From Eunapius fragilis (taxonomy: Eukaryota; Porifera; Demospongiae; Spongillida; Spongillidae), in NCBI GenBank assembly GCA_963681505.1, contig OY811972.1, positions 5,771,753 through 5,835,752 of the forward strand: a stretch of DNA of 64,000 bases, given 5' to 3'. The notes under the pieces were generated by a model, which was not told the DNA's origin, did no database searches, and was given only the letters and a program-made list of their open reading frames with translations. The translations under genes and the position numbers were made by a program. This document shows positions 1 through 12,175 of this stretch, piece after piece (within the stretch, counting starts at the first letter, position 1; the number at the start of each line of letters is the position of its first letter).

Positions 1-1079
1 TCATATTTTTACAAATGTTAATCATGTGTTAGACCACAATAATATATATTTAAACGACACTCTGATGTAATCTTACCTACCAAAACTAAGCATAAGCCCA
101 TACTTCTCCATTGTAAACGAGCACCAATATGGCGGACTAATTAGAACATGAATACTATTAAGTCACGCGATGAAAGAGCTCTATACTGCGGTTCCTGAAT
201 TATGGCGGGGGAAGGGGGGGCGGCAAATTGATTGGCTGGAAGGAGTGCAGTATACAATCGCAGTCCCCGGCCCCCATCGGTGTATTGTAGTTATTGAAGC
301 TAACGGCTGTGTTGAATATTATAACTACCTGCGATAGTAATTAAACTTTTGTCTTTTTGTATAACGTTGCATACTTATAACGCATTGAAAAATACAATTC
401 GAATTCTTAGTTCATTTAGAATTCAATTTGAAAAAAAATGCAAGATGACCGCCAATGTATGGCCATTTTTTTTTCCATATAGGTAGAAATGGCTGAGATT
501 GGGCACTTTTTAAACTGCATGAAAACGTCACTTTAAAATAGCAAAGCATAGATTCAGTAAACTTGTACTAAACGAGTAGTATATTCAATTTGATATTAAT
601 ATTTATGATCCATATAGATGCTGCATAGCATTAGCATATGCTATCTAATATGATGAGGATCACTACTTTGAATGCATAGGATAGCCGGAAAGGAGGGGGG
701 TGGGGTTGAGGAATACCGGAACATTTTATAACTAACAGAAAGATCCAGGAGGCGAACCAGATGTTTTCAGCAACAAATAGGTATCAGAACCTAAATATCA
801 GAACCAAATTTCCAATTCAAGTTGAATATCCTCTGAATCACAGCTGTTCTATATAGTAGTTTATTTTCTAGCATGAAACTAGTAAATGATTGCAAATTAT
901 TATATAACTAAGCTTTTTTGTTGCACACTATTTCAGTAAATAAACATATCTTATAAACCTGCGTAAAATAAGAGTATAGTTTCTTTCTCCCACGGAGGAA
1001 AATTGGTTAGAGATACAACTCGAGGACTTTATTGTATTGCAAGGAAGATATTGATTATAATGATATTCTTAATTTTATC

Positions 1080-1092
1080 CTCTCTCTCTAGC

Positions 1093-1153
<61 letters not shown>

Positions 1154-1192
1154 CTCTCTCTCTCTCTCTCTCTCTCGATCTCTCTCTCTCGA

Positions 1193-1229
<37 letters not shown>

Positions 1230-1230
1230 G
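1080..1230. repeat. (CT)n microsatellite, copy 1
   Basis: Long CT/TC dinucleotide run broken by a few GATC units. The homologous run in copy 2 is shorter (14162-14268). The reading frame through it (Ser/Leu repeats) is an artefact. Confidence 0.95.
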
Positions 1231-1814
1231 AGTCTCTAGTATGTCAATCATCTATAAATTGTTGTGTTTATAATACGCCACTATGCACAAAGAAAACTCT
1301 CACAAGAAACCCAAATTCCATGGACTTCAGTGGAAAGGTTATCTACTTTCCCTTCTAGTTTCTTATGGCTACAGACAAGTTCAGAGGTCAAGGGTTGAGG
1401 CATAGGAAAGAGTAAACTGATGATAGTAGTTATACTTATGACCATGTCCGGAAAAAAAAGTGTACAGTTAAAACAAGGAGCTCGACTCTCTCGACATAGC
1501 GTGCCTCATCCATAAAGCCTACATACAGGTAACTGATTCAGAATGTAGAAAACAGGATGCATCTTCGTGCATTCAAAGGATCATTTTATCGTACACCATG
1601 CAAATATCTGCAACACCCACTATGGCGACAATCGGATTTTGGTATACGTATCGTTAAATGAGATTCCTGCATCACGTTCGCAGTTCAAAAAAAGTGGTGC
1701 GGCATATATAGCCACACCAACTTGAACAGCGGCATCGGCCCTGTTATTGATGTTTATGGAACTTGCTATGAATATATTCAACCTTTCGTACTAAATATAA
1801 CACTTACATCACAG

Positions 1815-1822
1815 TGACGTAA
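1815..1822 (+). promoter_or_regulatory. CRE/ATF-like site upstream of gene A copy 1
   Basis: TGACGTAA lies 35 bases before the gene A start codon. It is conserved in copy 2 and is echoed by a perfect TGACGTCA before gene B. A bZIP (CREB/ATF) binding role is inferred from the motif alone. Confidence 0.4.
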
Positions 1823-1856
1823 TAGTTGTAAAATTCACAGCCGACCACTCTAAGTC

Positions 1857-2288
1857 ATGGCAGCGCCCTCACTTGTTGGACAAGGAAGCGGTGGACCCGC
1901 TGGGCCGGCCATTCCCGGAGGATCGTCCCAACGTCTTATGACGGAGCTGTGCAATAAGATTGGGTTATTTGGCTCCAAGTTTGACGCGGAGGGTCAGATC
2001 ACATTACAGTTCGATACAATGCAGTTGACATTTATAGCCCATGGATCAGATTCTATATCTGTCATCTGTTACGTTGGGGAAATCGGCAAAAACGAAAACA
2101 TGATAAAGTTGATGGAGCTGAATTTCCTGCCTGGTGCTGGTCGTTTCGCCGTGGAACCCAACTCAACTCGCGCAGTCGCCGTGCATTGTTGGGATACTAA
2201 GAAAATAGCACCTGACGAGTTCTGTAATGGCGTTGAAGCATTCCTGAATCGCGCTGAAAAAGGACAAAAACTCCTCGCCAGTAAATGA
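1857..2288 (+). CDS. Gene A copy 1: CesT/Tir-chaperone-like small protein
   Basis: Intronless 143-aa frame with a normal start (GTCATGG context) and a TGA stop. Residues 1-25 are a Gly/Pro/Ala-rich tail. From residue 26 the layout is an amphipathic helix (RLMTELCNKIGL), a run of beta strands (about 40-75), a helix ending in LMELNFLPGAGRFAVEP, two more strands, and a C-terminal helix (EFCNGVEAFLNRAEKGQKLL). The pattern 'leu-rich helix, N-F/L, G-aliphatic-A-V-P' followed by a final E-F/A-AE helix matches class I type III secretion chaperones (CesT family), which bind and escort effectors in bacteria. It is a paralogue of gene B (shared GSDSI, IGE, LELNF, EPxSTR and EF motifs). The role in an animal cell is unknown. 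The family call comes from reading motifs, not from a search. Confidence 0.6.
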   Translation: MAAPSLVGQGSGGPAGPAIPGGSSQRLMTELCNKIGLFGSKFDAEGQITLQFDTMQLTFIAHGSDSISVICYVGEIGKNENMIKLMELNFLPGAGRFAVEPNSTRAVAVHCWDTKKIAPDEFCNGVEAFLNRAEKGQKLLASK

Positions 2289-2994
2289 GCTCGATTGCAT
2301 GCATGCACGATGGACATGTAGTTGTATGCAGCCCTGGTTGTACATTGTATATAATATTGCATATTATATACATGAATCGTACGCATATACATTATTGAGA
2401 ATGGGGTGAGAGGGAGGTCTATAGGGTACGTGAGAGATGAATGGACTTGGGAGGGTGCGTGATGGTGTCAGATCTAGATCTAACACAAATCCCAGTATAT
2501 AGAACACTGATGCCATTTTACCGTTCAGTTAATTAACCAGGTCAAACGTATGCAAAAAAAAGTGTGTATCAGGACTCGGTCTTAGTGAAAGGAACGCGAT
2601 GTCCCAAGAGGAGAAGAGGAGAGGGATGGCCCTAGGGAGGAAGAGAGGGAGATTAGTGGGGGGATGGCCCTAGGGAGGCAGGAGGGGGGTGGCCCTAGGG
2701 AGGAAAAGAAGGTGGCCTAAAAGGCGAAAAGGGGGGACGGAGGAGGGGGGTGGCCATAGGAGGAGGAGGGAGAATGAATGGAAAAGTGAGATGAAAAGTA
2801 AACTGCAAGGACCGCTATATACGGCGAAATAATCCGGCCTGCATGCAAGTACATGCATGTAGATCCTTCTGCTTTCCACTGATAACTGCGTATCTCTTAA
2901 GATAATACACACGGTCCAACGAAAAATCAATATAGTGCTACTAGATATGTACCATATACTGACATCCTAAATATACGGGCACTAATCAGCACTG

Positions 2995-3444
2995 CTAGGG
3001 GAACATGGCTTGACCTGCTTCGACAGAATTTAAGAATTCTTCCAAGGACTTTGAAAACTCCTCAACAGTAATGATTTTCACATTCCAACTATTGACAATC
3101 ACCACCCGTGTCGATCCTGGCTCGATGGCATAGCTTCCGCCACCATGGTGCATTGGAATGAAATTCAGCTCGAGTAATTTTTTTAAGTGTTCTACCTTGA
3201 ACTTTCCACCAACCTCGCCAATGAAGGCAACAGCGGCAATAGAGTCCGACCCTTGACTTACAAATGTAACTACCAAGGATCCGGATTTATTATACTGTAG
3301 CGTCAACATTCCTTTTTCGTCCATTCTTGTTGTATCGGCCATTCCAATACTTCTGCAAAAGGCGGCCATGAATTGGGCATTGATCGGCTCCTGTTGATGC
3401 TTGATCGCCTCTTTTACGCGCGCTCCGAGCCCTCGTACTGCCAT
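2995..3444 (-). CDS. Gene B copy 1: CesT/Tir-chaperone-like small protein
   Basis: Intronless 149-aa frame, convergent with gene A and 706 bases away tail to tail. Helix 1 (about 22-35), beta strands (about 40-76), helix 2 with HLKKLLELNFIP, a loop MHHGGGSYAIEPGSTR, strand VVIVNSW, and a final helix (VEEFSKSLEEFLNSVEAGQ) follow the CesT-type chaperone layout seen in gene A. The copy-2 partner is 146 aa. Differences between them are almost all in residues 36-65 and all change the protein. No signal peptide or membrane segment is visible, so a cytosolic protein is likely. Function unknown. Confidence 0.6.
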   Translation of the reverse strand: MAVRGLGARVKEAIKHQQEPINAQFMAAFCRSIGMADTTRMDEKGMLTLQYNKSGSLVVTFVSQGSDSIAAVAFIGEVGGKFKVEHLKKLLELNFIPMHHGGGSYAIEPGSTRVVIVNSWNVKIITVEEFSKSLEEFLNSVEAGQAMFP

Positions 3445-3507
3445 TTCAAATTAGTACTGCTACAGCCGTTTTGTTGCATGGGGGGTACGGGTAGATTCTA
3501 GGTAGAA

Positions 3508-3515
3508 TGACGTCA
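3508..3515 (-). promoter_or_regulatory. CRE-like palindrome upstream of gene B copy 1
   Basis: A perfect TGACGTCA is 64 bases upstream of the gene B start codon and is conserved in copy 2. Factor identity is inferred. Confidence 0.4.
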
Positions 3516-3697
3516 TAAATACGCTAAATATAGATCCCAATCTAGATATAGTTTTCATCGCGTGACTTAATAATTATGCTATAACACATTCCACAACATG
3601 GTGATGTCATGGTGATATAACACAATGCACATCCAAATTATTATGAAGTGCATGAAACGGCTTCTGATATACTTGAATTCGCAATGTTATAAGTTAA

Positions 3698-4494
3698 TGT
3701 CTATTGTCCTGAGTGGCCACCCGGGGGTACAATTGGACACCCGGGTGGACAGCAAAAAAAGTTTTTTGCCGTTCGGTCGTGGAAGGGACCTAGTGGCATT
3801 TAACGGTACCGGCTTATAGAACAAGCCTTTCTAGGATCGGGCCGAGATAAGTAAGGCTTAAATCCTTTCGATACCCGTAAAACGAGCCGTGCTAGCGGAC
3901 CTATCCATTACGGTCCGTGCGGTACGTACATATCGTATACGAGCTACGTAAGGTAAGTTTTTTTTTGCCAACGTTCATACAGATAGTAAAATAGCTGTTT
4001 CTCTGGACTAGTGTTTGTCAGCAAAAGGTGATAGAGAGCTTTCAGCTGTCTGTTTAGGCCTATGTTTAAAAGGTCATGTACGAGTATAGTCTATACGCGT
4101 ACATGTTCTTTTAAACATAGGCCTACCAGCAAACAGACAGCTGAAAGCTCTCTATCACCTTTTGTTCATTTGTTGACAAACAGTAGTCCAGAGAAACAGC
4201 TATTTTACTATCTGTATGAACGTTGGCAAAAAAAACTTACCTTACGTAGCTCGTATACGATATGTACGTACCGCAGGGACCGTAATGGATAGGTCCGCTA
4301 GCACGGCTCGTTTTACGGGTATCGAAAGGATTTAAGCCTTATTTCTCTCGGCCCGATCCTAAAAAGACTTGTTCTATAAGCCGGTACCGTTAAATGCCAC
4401 TAGGTCCCTTCCATGACCGAACGGCAAAAACTTTTTTTGCTGTCCACCCGGGTGTCCAATTGTACCCCCGGGTGGCCACTCAGGACAATAGACA
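3698..4494. mobile_element. Foldback MITE with TTAA target duplication (piggyBac-type)
   Basis: This 797-base element is almost one long hairpin, with arms of roughly 380-390 bases and a short loop near 4080-4105. It begins TGTCTATTGTCC and ends with the reverse complement. It is flanked by TTAA at 3694-3697 and 4495-4498. Copy 2 has the uninterrupted empty site (a single TTAA near 17099), so this is an insertion after the duplication. TTAA duplication is typical of piggyBac-group transposases. It encodes no transposase. Confidence 0.9.
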
Positions 4495-4639
4495 TTAAGC
4501 GATCGACTTAAGTCCATATCCAATATTGCATATACTGATTTACGGCTATCATTATATGGAACAGTGTCCAGCAAAATCACCCTTGAGATACTTTTCCAGG
4601 ACCAGCAAATGAAAAGTATAACTCTTGCATTGAAACGTA

Positions 4640-5333
4640 TGGCAACATTGCAACATGCTCTTGACTGTAAGGTTGGTGGCCTAGTTATCCAGAGACATAA
4701 TGAGATCAGAGATTGCGTTGGAGATATTGCAGCACAGGTGTGGACACAGGTTGTCAGAGAGCCAATCGTTAGAGAGGCAGAAACACAAGTGGATGACTCA
4801 GGGTTGAGGCTGGATTTGGGGGTGCGTGGTGTTTGGCAACCTCAGGCAGAGGCGCTCTTTGACTTCAAGGTCATTGATACAGATGCCCCATCATACAGCA
4901 ATCGCTCGCCAGAATCAGTTCTTGAATCGGGTGCTCAGGAAAAAAAGAGAATTTACAGGCAAGCAGTTGAAGATCGGAGAGGTACTTTTACACCCTTTGT
5001 GATTTCAGTTGATGGACTCCTTCACCGGGAAGCAGAGCACTTCCTGAAGAGAATGGCCACATGTGTTGCAAGCAAATGGAAAAAGTCTTATGCACAAACA
5101 TGTGGCTACATCAGAGCAAGGCTTTCATTTGCCATCATCAGAGCAGCCAGCTTATGCCTAAGGGGTTCCAGAGTAAAGTGGAGAAGTGGCCTGGGCTTTG
5201 AGGATGGGGCCGCTCTTTACTCAATCATGCATTGAACCATTTATTGGTTAAAAATTCTCATAAGTTATGTGATATGTATAATGGCTGTATGTGTGTGTAT
5301 TTGCTGTAAGTTTAGTTAAAAAAAAAAAAAAAA
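4640..5333 (+). pseudogene. 3' fragment of a retroelement (RT-associated C-terminal domain), poly-A tailed
   Basis: The frame open from about 4643 to 5234 encodes a protein region I recognise from cnidarian and sponge retroelements: ALDCKVGGLVIQRHNEIRD, then VWQPQAEALFDFKVIDTD, EKKRIYRQAVEDRRG, FTPFVISVDG, and ARLSFAIIRAASLCLRGSR near the end. The spaced D...E-x-K pattern suggests a restriction-like (PD-(D/E)XK) nuclease fold, by inference. No reverse transcriptase core is present, so it is 5'-truncated. A 16-base A tract (5318-5333) fits a reverse-transcribed end. The upstream start codon near 4564 is host flank, shared with copy 2. Confidence 0.7.
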
Positions 5334-7415
5334 TGGCTCATTATTAGGTACTTTGACAAATCGCGTAAGTGGGTCCGTAAATCGATGATCTAAAACTACG
5401 TCGAAAACTGGACCCGTATTTCGTAAAGTTTGAAAAAGGTCTTAACAAGCGACGAAACTTATTCGATTCTCTGCACGGCTAGTCCGACTACACAGCTTGA
5501 CTTAGCTAGCCAATTAGTTGTAGAATGCAACACCAATGCCTAATTTCGAGCTGGTTCGAATTCCGGATCTATATTTGTTTTGACGCATTGAATTCGTAGT
5601 ATAACTTCGGGAATGAATCTTGACTCTAATTGTGAGCCAACTATCACGGGATGTATATTGTTATTTAAATCAGGTATTGAATCGTCATACTACAAAGTAT
5701 GAGGACGTTTGGATGATGCCCAAAGGGTGCTTTAACCACCCAGGCGTTTTGTGTTGGTCTGCATGAAAAAAGAACACACAAGCTTATGTAAATGTATCTT
5801 TATATTTTAACTAATTAGGTTTAATTAGATTCTTTGTCTACAAAGCTTAAGCACATAGCCATTTCATACAATAAAATATTTTGTGACTACGTACCCTATT
5901 TATTGCACACCCCATTCATTGATCAACTAAGTTGTTAATGACATTACGTTGAAGATTGAACTAATTTTTCTATTTCTGTCGTTGTAACATTGCAATTCGA
6001 TGATGCCCACGCAGTGTTCTTTTCAAGCCAAATATTCATATTTAATTAGATGCATGTGTAATTACTGATGCGCATCTGCGCAACCAATGCTTTGTTGCTA
6101 TTTAGAATGAAGATAGTTATTGATCTCAAGAGGCTCATTAATAAATATATGTAAAAGGATGTGAGTGAGCATGGATCCCTTCTAGCTCCTGATATAAGAA
6201 ATGGCTTACTGCATTTTGAATTGCCTTAAAATGAATCCCAAACAAATACATTCAACGATCCACTTTCATCGGTCAATGCTCTGCACACTAGCCAAACTGA
6301 CACTTCCCAATCCATACCAATAAACCTTAGATCTAGCTACACTATATATGAGGTAAGAAAAAGTGCTTTTTTTACATAAAAAAAAGGAATTTGATTACAC
6401 ATGTACATCAAATTAGGTTGAGTACTTGCTAGTGTTAAAATGCTAAACCATACAGTATCTTCAAAGTGCAATGATCAAGTTGGCCCACACGAAAGTGGGA
6501 TTTCTATATAGCAAAGTTAAAAGTAAGATCATTAAAACACTGCTATGATTGTGTTGTTTCACCCACAGGATGAACAGCAAGATAATTTGGTAAAATTTTT
6601 GCAAAACACAGGTCAGGTATGCTGGACAAAAAGTTAAGAATCAGAAGAATAAGGATACATTTAGGAGAAGTATTGGAAAAAAATTTGTAGAGAAAGAAGA
6701 TTATTTCCTACCTAACTACAATATTAAATGTTTTGTCAGATATATGGTGTCTACATTTACATCTTTGGTAGAAGAATGTACTCTGATAATGGGCATGTAG
6801 TTTGTGTGAAACCTTTTACAATGCCAAAATTCCTAAAGTCATTGTAACCTATTGGAAGTTGAAGAAGATGGGGATAAGTGAACTGAATACATGAATCTAT
6901 TTGTACGTGTATTGTACATAGTGTGGTGTTTTTGATATGTTTCTTATGTCAGCTTTGCATTAAAAATTGTACTAGCAGTTAGATTTATATCAGTTAGTAC
7001 CATACTTCTAATCACTCAGTACATATAGTTATATGTGTACTATTTGCAGAATAACCTTAATTCTTATCATGACCAATGGTAAGTGTTAGTTACTTATTGA
7101 AGCGAAATCCAATGCATCCGTATGTATGATATCAGCAAGACTATGTATATTAAAGTTTTGGTTAAGGCTGCACACTTATTTACATCTCTATACTGATTAT
7201 AAACTCAACCGGGACAGTTTTTGTTTTGCGTACCCTATCAATTCACGTACATTCGCGATCATTTCATTTGTGATCTTTCGAATGGCGTGGTGCTCGCAAC
7301 GAAACGCATCACCATGAATATAAGGTATCTTTGGGATGTAGATTTTTTGCTCTTTCCAACGATATATAATATGCGGCTTAAATCCCAATTTCAAAAAAAT
7401 ATCAAAGTACCTATC
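5334..7415. other. Copy-1-specific insertion remainder
   Basis: AT-rich sequence absent from copy 2. It lies between the retroelement A tract and the point where the two copies realign (about 7416). I see no convincing reading frame, terminal repeat or RNA gene. It may be transduced flank or a second, decayed insertion. Confidence 0.5.
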
Positions 7416-8165
7416 ATTATGCATTCAGTACGTATACCCTATATAACTTTCTGATGAATAGCCCATGTTTTGGATGCGTAAGGACCATTTGATAGAAAGT
7501 CTTTGGAGTTAACGGAAATAAAATCCAAAAACGTGAAAACTTGAAAAACTACCCAGAAGGGTGATTTTGCTATAGACACTGTCCCATATATAGCTGTACC
7601 GTTTATATAAAACCATTGGACACCTAGTTATGTATATAATTATATTGATGCATCACATGCGTTCATTCAAAGCCACTATTTAGACAGCTCCTCTCGGTTA
7701 TGTGGCCTTCACCAAGAACTGGTTCCACTGTCCTTATTCCCCCCCCCCCCCACCTTTGATTGGGTTCCATCGGGTCACTCTTTTAACACGTGCCCATGTA
7801 CGGGCACATAAGAACAGCCCTTCGAGAAGTTAGCCAGTAGGCATGTTTAGGCCAGACAACTTCATCGAACAAAAGTACTATTAAAACGTGGCGTCTGTTA
7901 CATGAAGTGGTGCTCAGATTATACTTACGTAATTACAGTGAGGACAACAATACAAAAGGACAAGAGGAGCCATTCTCCCCAGTAGGGTGCTGTGACATCA
8001 CCATGTTGTTATTTTAAAAAGTTTATAAGCATAGGCCACAGTGATTGGATGCACTGTAGACCATTGGACATCACGTGCCCAACAAAAGGTATAAATATGC
8101 ACTCTCAAAATATCAATATCACGCTACATAGTAATGTATGCATGCACACGAAGAGGTCCTGGGGA
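7416..8165. other. Shared intergenic sequence 3' of the WDR19 tail (copy 1)
   Basis: Matches 17270-18015 in copy 2 nearly base for base, apart from a variable poly-C run. No gene is visible. It should hold the 3' UTR of the minus-strand WDR19 tail. Confidence 0.5.
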
Positions 8166-9545
8166 CTAGGCTTCAATGTCTGATTGAGGGGGTGGACTGG
8201 GCACCAGCTTGACGTCGTCCACGTTTACGTTGGCTGCACACATGGGACACACCCTCTCATCAGGAGCTGAAGATTCCAACAACCTGCCAAATCGTGTGTG
8301 GGGGAGGTAAACATGAATGGCACACACATATATGCACACACACATAATGACACTAACTTTTTGAACTCAGAGTACAGTGCAGGGAAATGGCAAGAAGGGC
8401 ACTGGGACCAATCGTCTTTGAGCATATGCCACCCCTATATGTAGAAGGGAGAGATATGGGGGGAGGGGGAGGGAGATATGGGGGGGGGAGGAAGAGGTTG
8501 ATGAAAAGGAATGGTAGGGGTGGGAGTGGGGGGGGGGGTATGGTTGGGGTCCAAACGTACAGTGACTATGCAGTAAGGAATATTGTTCTTGCACTGAGGG
8601 CAGTCCAGCTTGGTCTGCAGCAATGGTTGTGAGCAGTAGGGACATGGCTCTAGTGGTTCTTCCACTTCGCCTTTGTCAGGCTTTCTACAAATACATGTAC
8701 ATAAAATACACAACACACATGCACATGTACATGTGTACTTATTGTACATGTACATACCCACATGCCTGCAGATCTACATGTACATACAATGCATGTGTTC
8801 AACACCCAAGACTGCACGTAACCACAGAAGTACAGTGAATCAAGTAAAAAGTGGTCACGAATAGTCGCTCCAATGCCCATGCAAGGACATATGAATGCAT
8901 AATCGCACTCTCACCTCACTATCTGTTCTATCTTCTTCTTCCATTTTGGGTCAATCTTTGCCCTGTTCTCTGGCCTCAGTAACATGGCAGCAAAGTTAAA
9001 CGCAGAGTTCTTAAGACCCGAGCGATGGCATTCGATCACTGTTGAAGTCAGGATGGGAACAACATCTGGAAAGGAGGTAGAGGAATTGATAGGCCAGATG
9101 GGGTGGGAGGTGGAGGAAGGGATGAGTGTGGAGGTGGGGGAACACTCAAAGTGTGCAAGTGTACATGTGTAGCCGTGAGTTCAGTACATGAGGCAATGAT
9201 TACATGCACATACTGCAACGCCTAATTCAGCAAATTACTATAAGAGTGTGTGTGCAAATGAAGCACTGCATCAAGCAACCATCACTACATGCACATACAT
9301 GTATGCATGCATACATGCACACAGGTACGTACATATACATGTACATATACACAAACATTACAGCCCAATTCAGAGAGGCACACATACACATTGTGCAAGG
9401 ATTGTTGTCACATCCCTAAGGCGAGTGTGTACATTGAATTGAACTTAGTTGATCACCACATATGGTGCTGTATTAATACCTTGGTACAAATTATATGCAG
9501 GGGGCACCCCCTCTGAAGGAACTCCTATATGTGCTTTGGTGTTTG

Positions 9546-9599
9546 TGTGTTTGTGTGTGTGCATGTGTGTGTGTGTGTGTGTGTGTGCATGTGTGTGTG
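9546..9599. repeat. (GT)n microsatellite
   Basis: Impure GT run left of exon 43' of the WDR19 duplicate. A shorter version is in copy 2 near 19610-19650. Confidence 0.9.
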
Positions 9600-9809
9600 C
9601 AATCTACTTACGGCTTGGAAACTTGCTAATGTTGTTGGCAACACGGACCAACATTCTGGCTCCTTTGGCATGCTCCTCCCTCTTCACCAGAAGCTGAAGG
9701 GACGCAGGACAACACTTAACAGAGCAGTACCATCGTACCGACACACTCACACAGTTGGGACATAAATGGAATGTTCTCTGCATACAATGTAGATGCACAC
9801 AACAAACCC

Positions 9810-9812
9810 CAA

Positions 9813-9846
<34 letters not shown>

Positions 9847-9889
9847 ACACACACACACAACACACACACAGACACACACACACACACAC
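9810..9889. repeat. (CA)n microsatellite abutting a splice donor
   Basis: The CA run ends exactly at the 5' splice site of exon 42' (minus-strand donor GTGTGTGT). The copy-2 equivalent is 19845-19950. Confidence 0.9.
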
Positions 9890-10700
9890 CTTGACTAGGA
9901 TGTAGCTGTGGAGGATCATTAGGTTCTGGGTCATCTCAGATGGTATTCGGATGTTACGTTGTTGGAGCTCTGTAATTCAATTGTACCCTGATCACACACT
10001 GTGCATGTACTTAAGTACATGTATCCAAATTCAGAAATACAATCTACTACACCAACATAAAAAAAAACAATACAACTGCATTGAAACAGGTAATCCGTAT
10101 GACTTACAGTGTACATAATTATACATTGGTGTAAACATTGCATACAAGTGTACGGCCCTCCCGGTGCATGCACACACGCTGCACTGGGGTATTTATACCT
10201 TCCCATGCAGCTACCACGTACACAAGCTGACCACTTCAAGTCAGTAATGACCCTTCAGCCACCTCTGAAGTACTATACACATGCAAGGGGTTACCTGCAT
10301 GCATGTGGAATAAGACGTCGTGAGCATTCCTGTAGTTCCCGGCCGTCTGGTCCTCCCTCGCTATCAAGATGGCCGTGCGTGCTGCTTCCCTGTACTCCCC
10401 CAGGGCCATGTACAGGCGGAAGAGGTACTTGGCATCCTGTGGACAGTGGTGGGACCCATGCAATGGTCAGTATATGTGTGTGTGTGTGGGGAGGGGGGGA
10501 GACACGCCCACATCCCACAAGGGAGAAGACAGATCCCCCCCCCTCCCCCCCTCCACCCTCGTAGGGTGCAGTGACCAACATTGTACATGTACATGCATGC
10601 AGGTGTGGATAGTGTTTACAGTTGCACCTCATCGGAACCTGCGTCAAAAAGGTTTCCATATAAGAGTGATTTGGTATACTATAATAAACATTTAAATAAA

Positions 10701-12175
10701 CACCACACCACACCCACTGGAGTGCACACACCACACCCACTGGAGCACACACACCACACACACTGGAGTGCACACACCACACCCACTGGAGTGCACACAC
10801 CACACCCACTGGAGCACACACACCACACACACTGGTGCACACACACTACACCCACTGGTTCACACACACCACACCCACTGGAGTGCACACACCACACCCA
10901 CTGGATTGCACACACCACACCCACTGGAGCACACACACCACACCCACTGGTTCACACACACCACACACACTGGAGTGCACACACCACACCCACTGGAGCA
11001 CACACACCACACCCACTGGATTGCACACACCACACCCACTGGAGCACACACACCACACCCACTGGAGCACACACACCACACACACTGGAGCACACACACT
11101 ACACCCACTGGTTCACACACACCACACCCACTGGAGTGCACACACCACACCCACTGGAGTGCACACACCACACCCACTGGATTGCACACACCACACCCAC
11201 TGGAGCACACACACCACACCCACTGGAGCACACACACCACACCCACTGGAGTGCACACACTACACCCACTGGAGCACACACACCACACCCACTGGTTCAC
11301 ACACACCACACACACTGGATTGCACACACCACACCCACTGGAGCACACACACCACACCCACTGTAGCACACACACCACACACACTAGAGCACACACACTA
11401 CACCCACTGGTTCACACACACCACACCCACTGGAGTGCACACACCACACCCACTGGAGCACACACACCACACCCACTGGATTGCACACACCACACCCACT
11501 GGAGCACACACACCACACCCACTGGAGCACACACACCACACCCACTGGAGTGCACACACTACACCCACTGGAGCACACACACCACACCCACTGGTTCACA
11601 CACACCACACACACTGGAGCGCACACACCACACCCACTGGAGCACACACACCACACCCGCTGGAGTGCACACACCACACCCACTGGAGCGCACACACCAC
11701 ACCCACTGGAGCACACACACCACACCCACTGGATTGCACACACCACACCCACTGGAGCACACACACCACACCCACTGGAGCACACACACCACACCCACTG
11801 GAGTGCACACACTACACCCACTGGAGCACACACACCACACCCACTGGTTCACACACACCACACACACTGGAGCGCACACACCACACCCACTGGAGCACAC
11901 ACACCACACCCGCTGGAGTGCACACACCACACCCACTGGAGCGCACACACCACACCCACTGGTTCACACACACCACACACACTGGAGTGCACACACCACA
12001 CCCACTGGAGCACACACACCACACACACTGGAGCACACACTACACCCACTGGAGTGCACACACCACACCCACTGGAGCGCACACACCACACTCACTGGAG
12101 CACACACACCACACCCGCTGGAGCGCACACACCACACCCACTGGAGCGCACACACCACACCCACTGGAGCACACA
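10701..12175. repeat. 23-24 bp minisatellite, expanded array
   Basis: Around 60 tandem units of the type CACACACCACACCCACTGG plus AGTG, AGCA, TTCA or ATTG variants. It lies in the intron between WDR19-duplicate exons 40' and 41'. The orthologous array in copy 2 (20767-20957) has about eight units. Long reading frames in several phases arise because the unit lacks stop codons, and are not genes. Confidence 0.97.

Noticed and set aside
8387-8761. Frames of 81-108 codons around the WDR19 duplicate exons
   Set aside because: Shadows of exons 45' and 46' read through intron sequence or on the opposite strand.
10701-12175. CRISPR-like repeat array
   Set aside because: Units are contiguous with no unique spacers, in an animal intron; it is a minisatellite.
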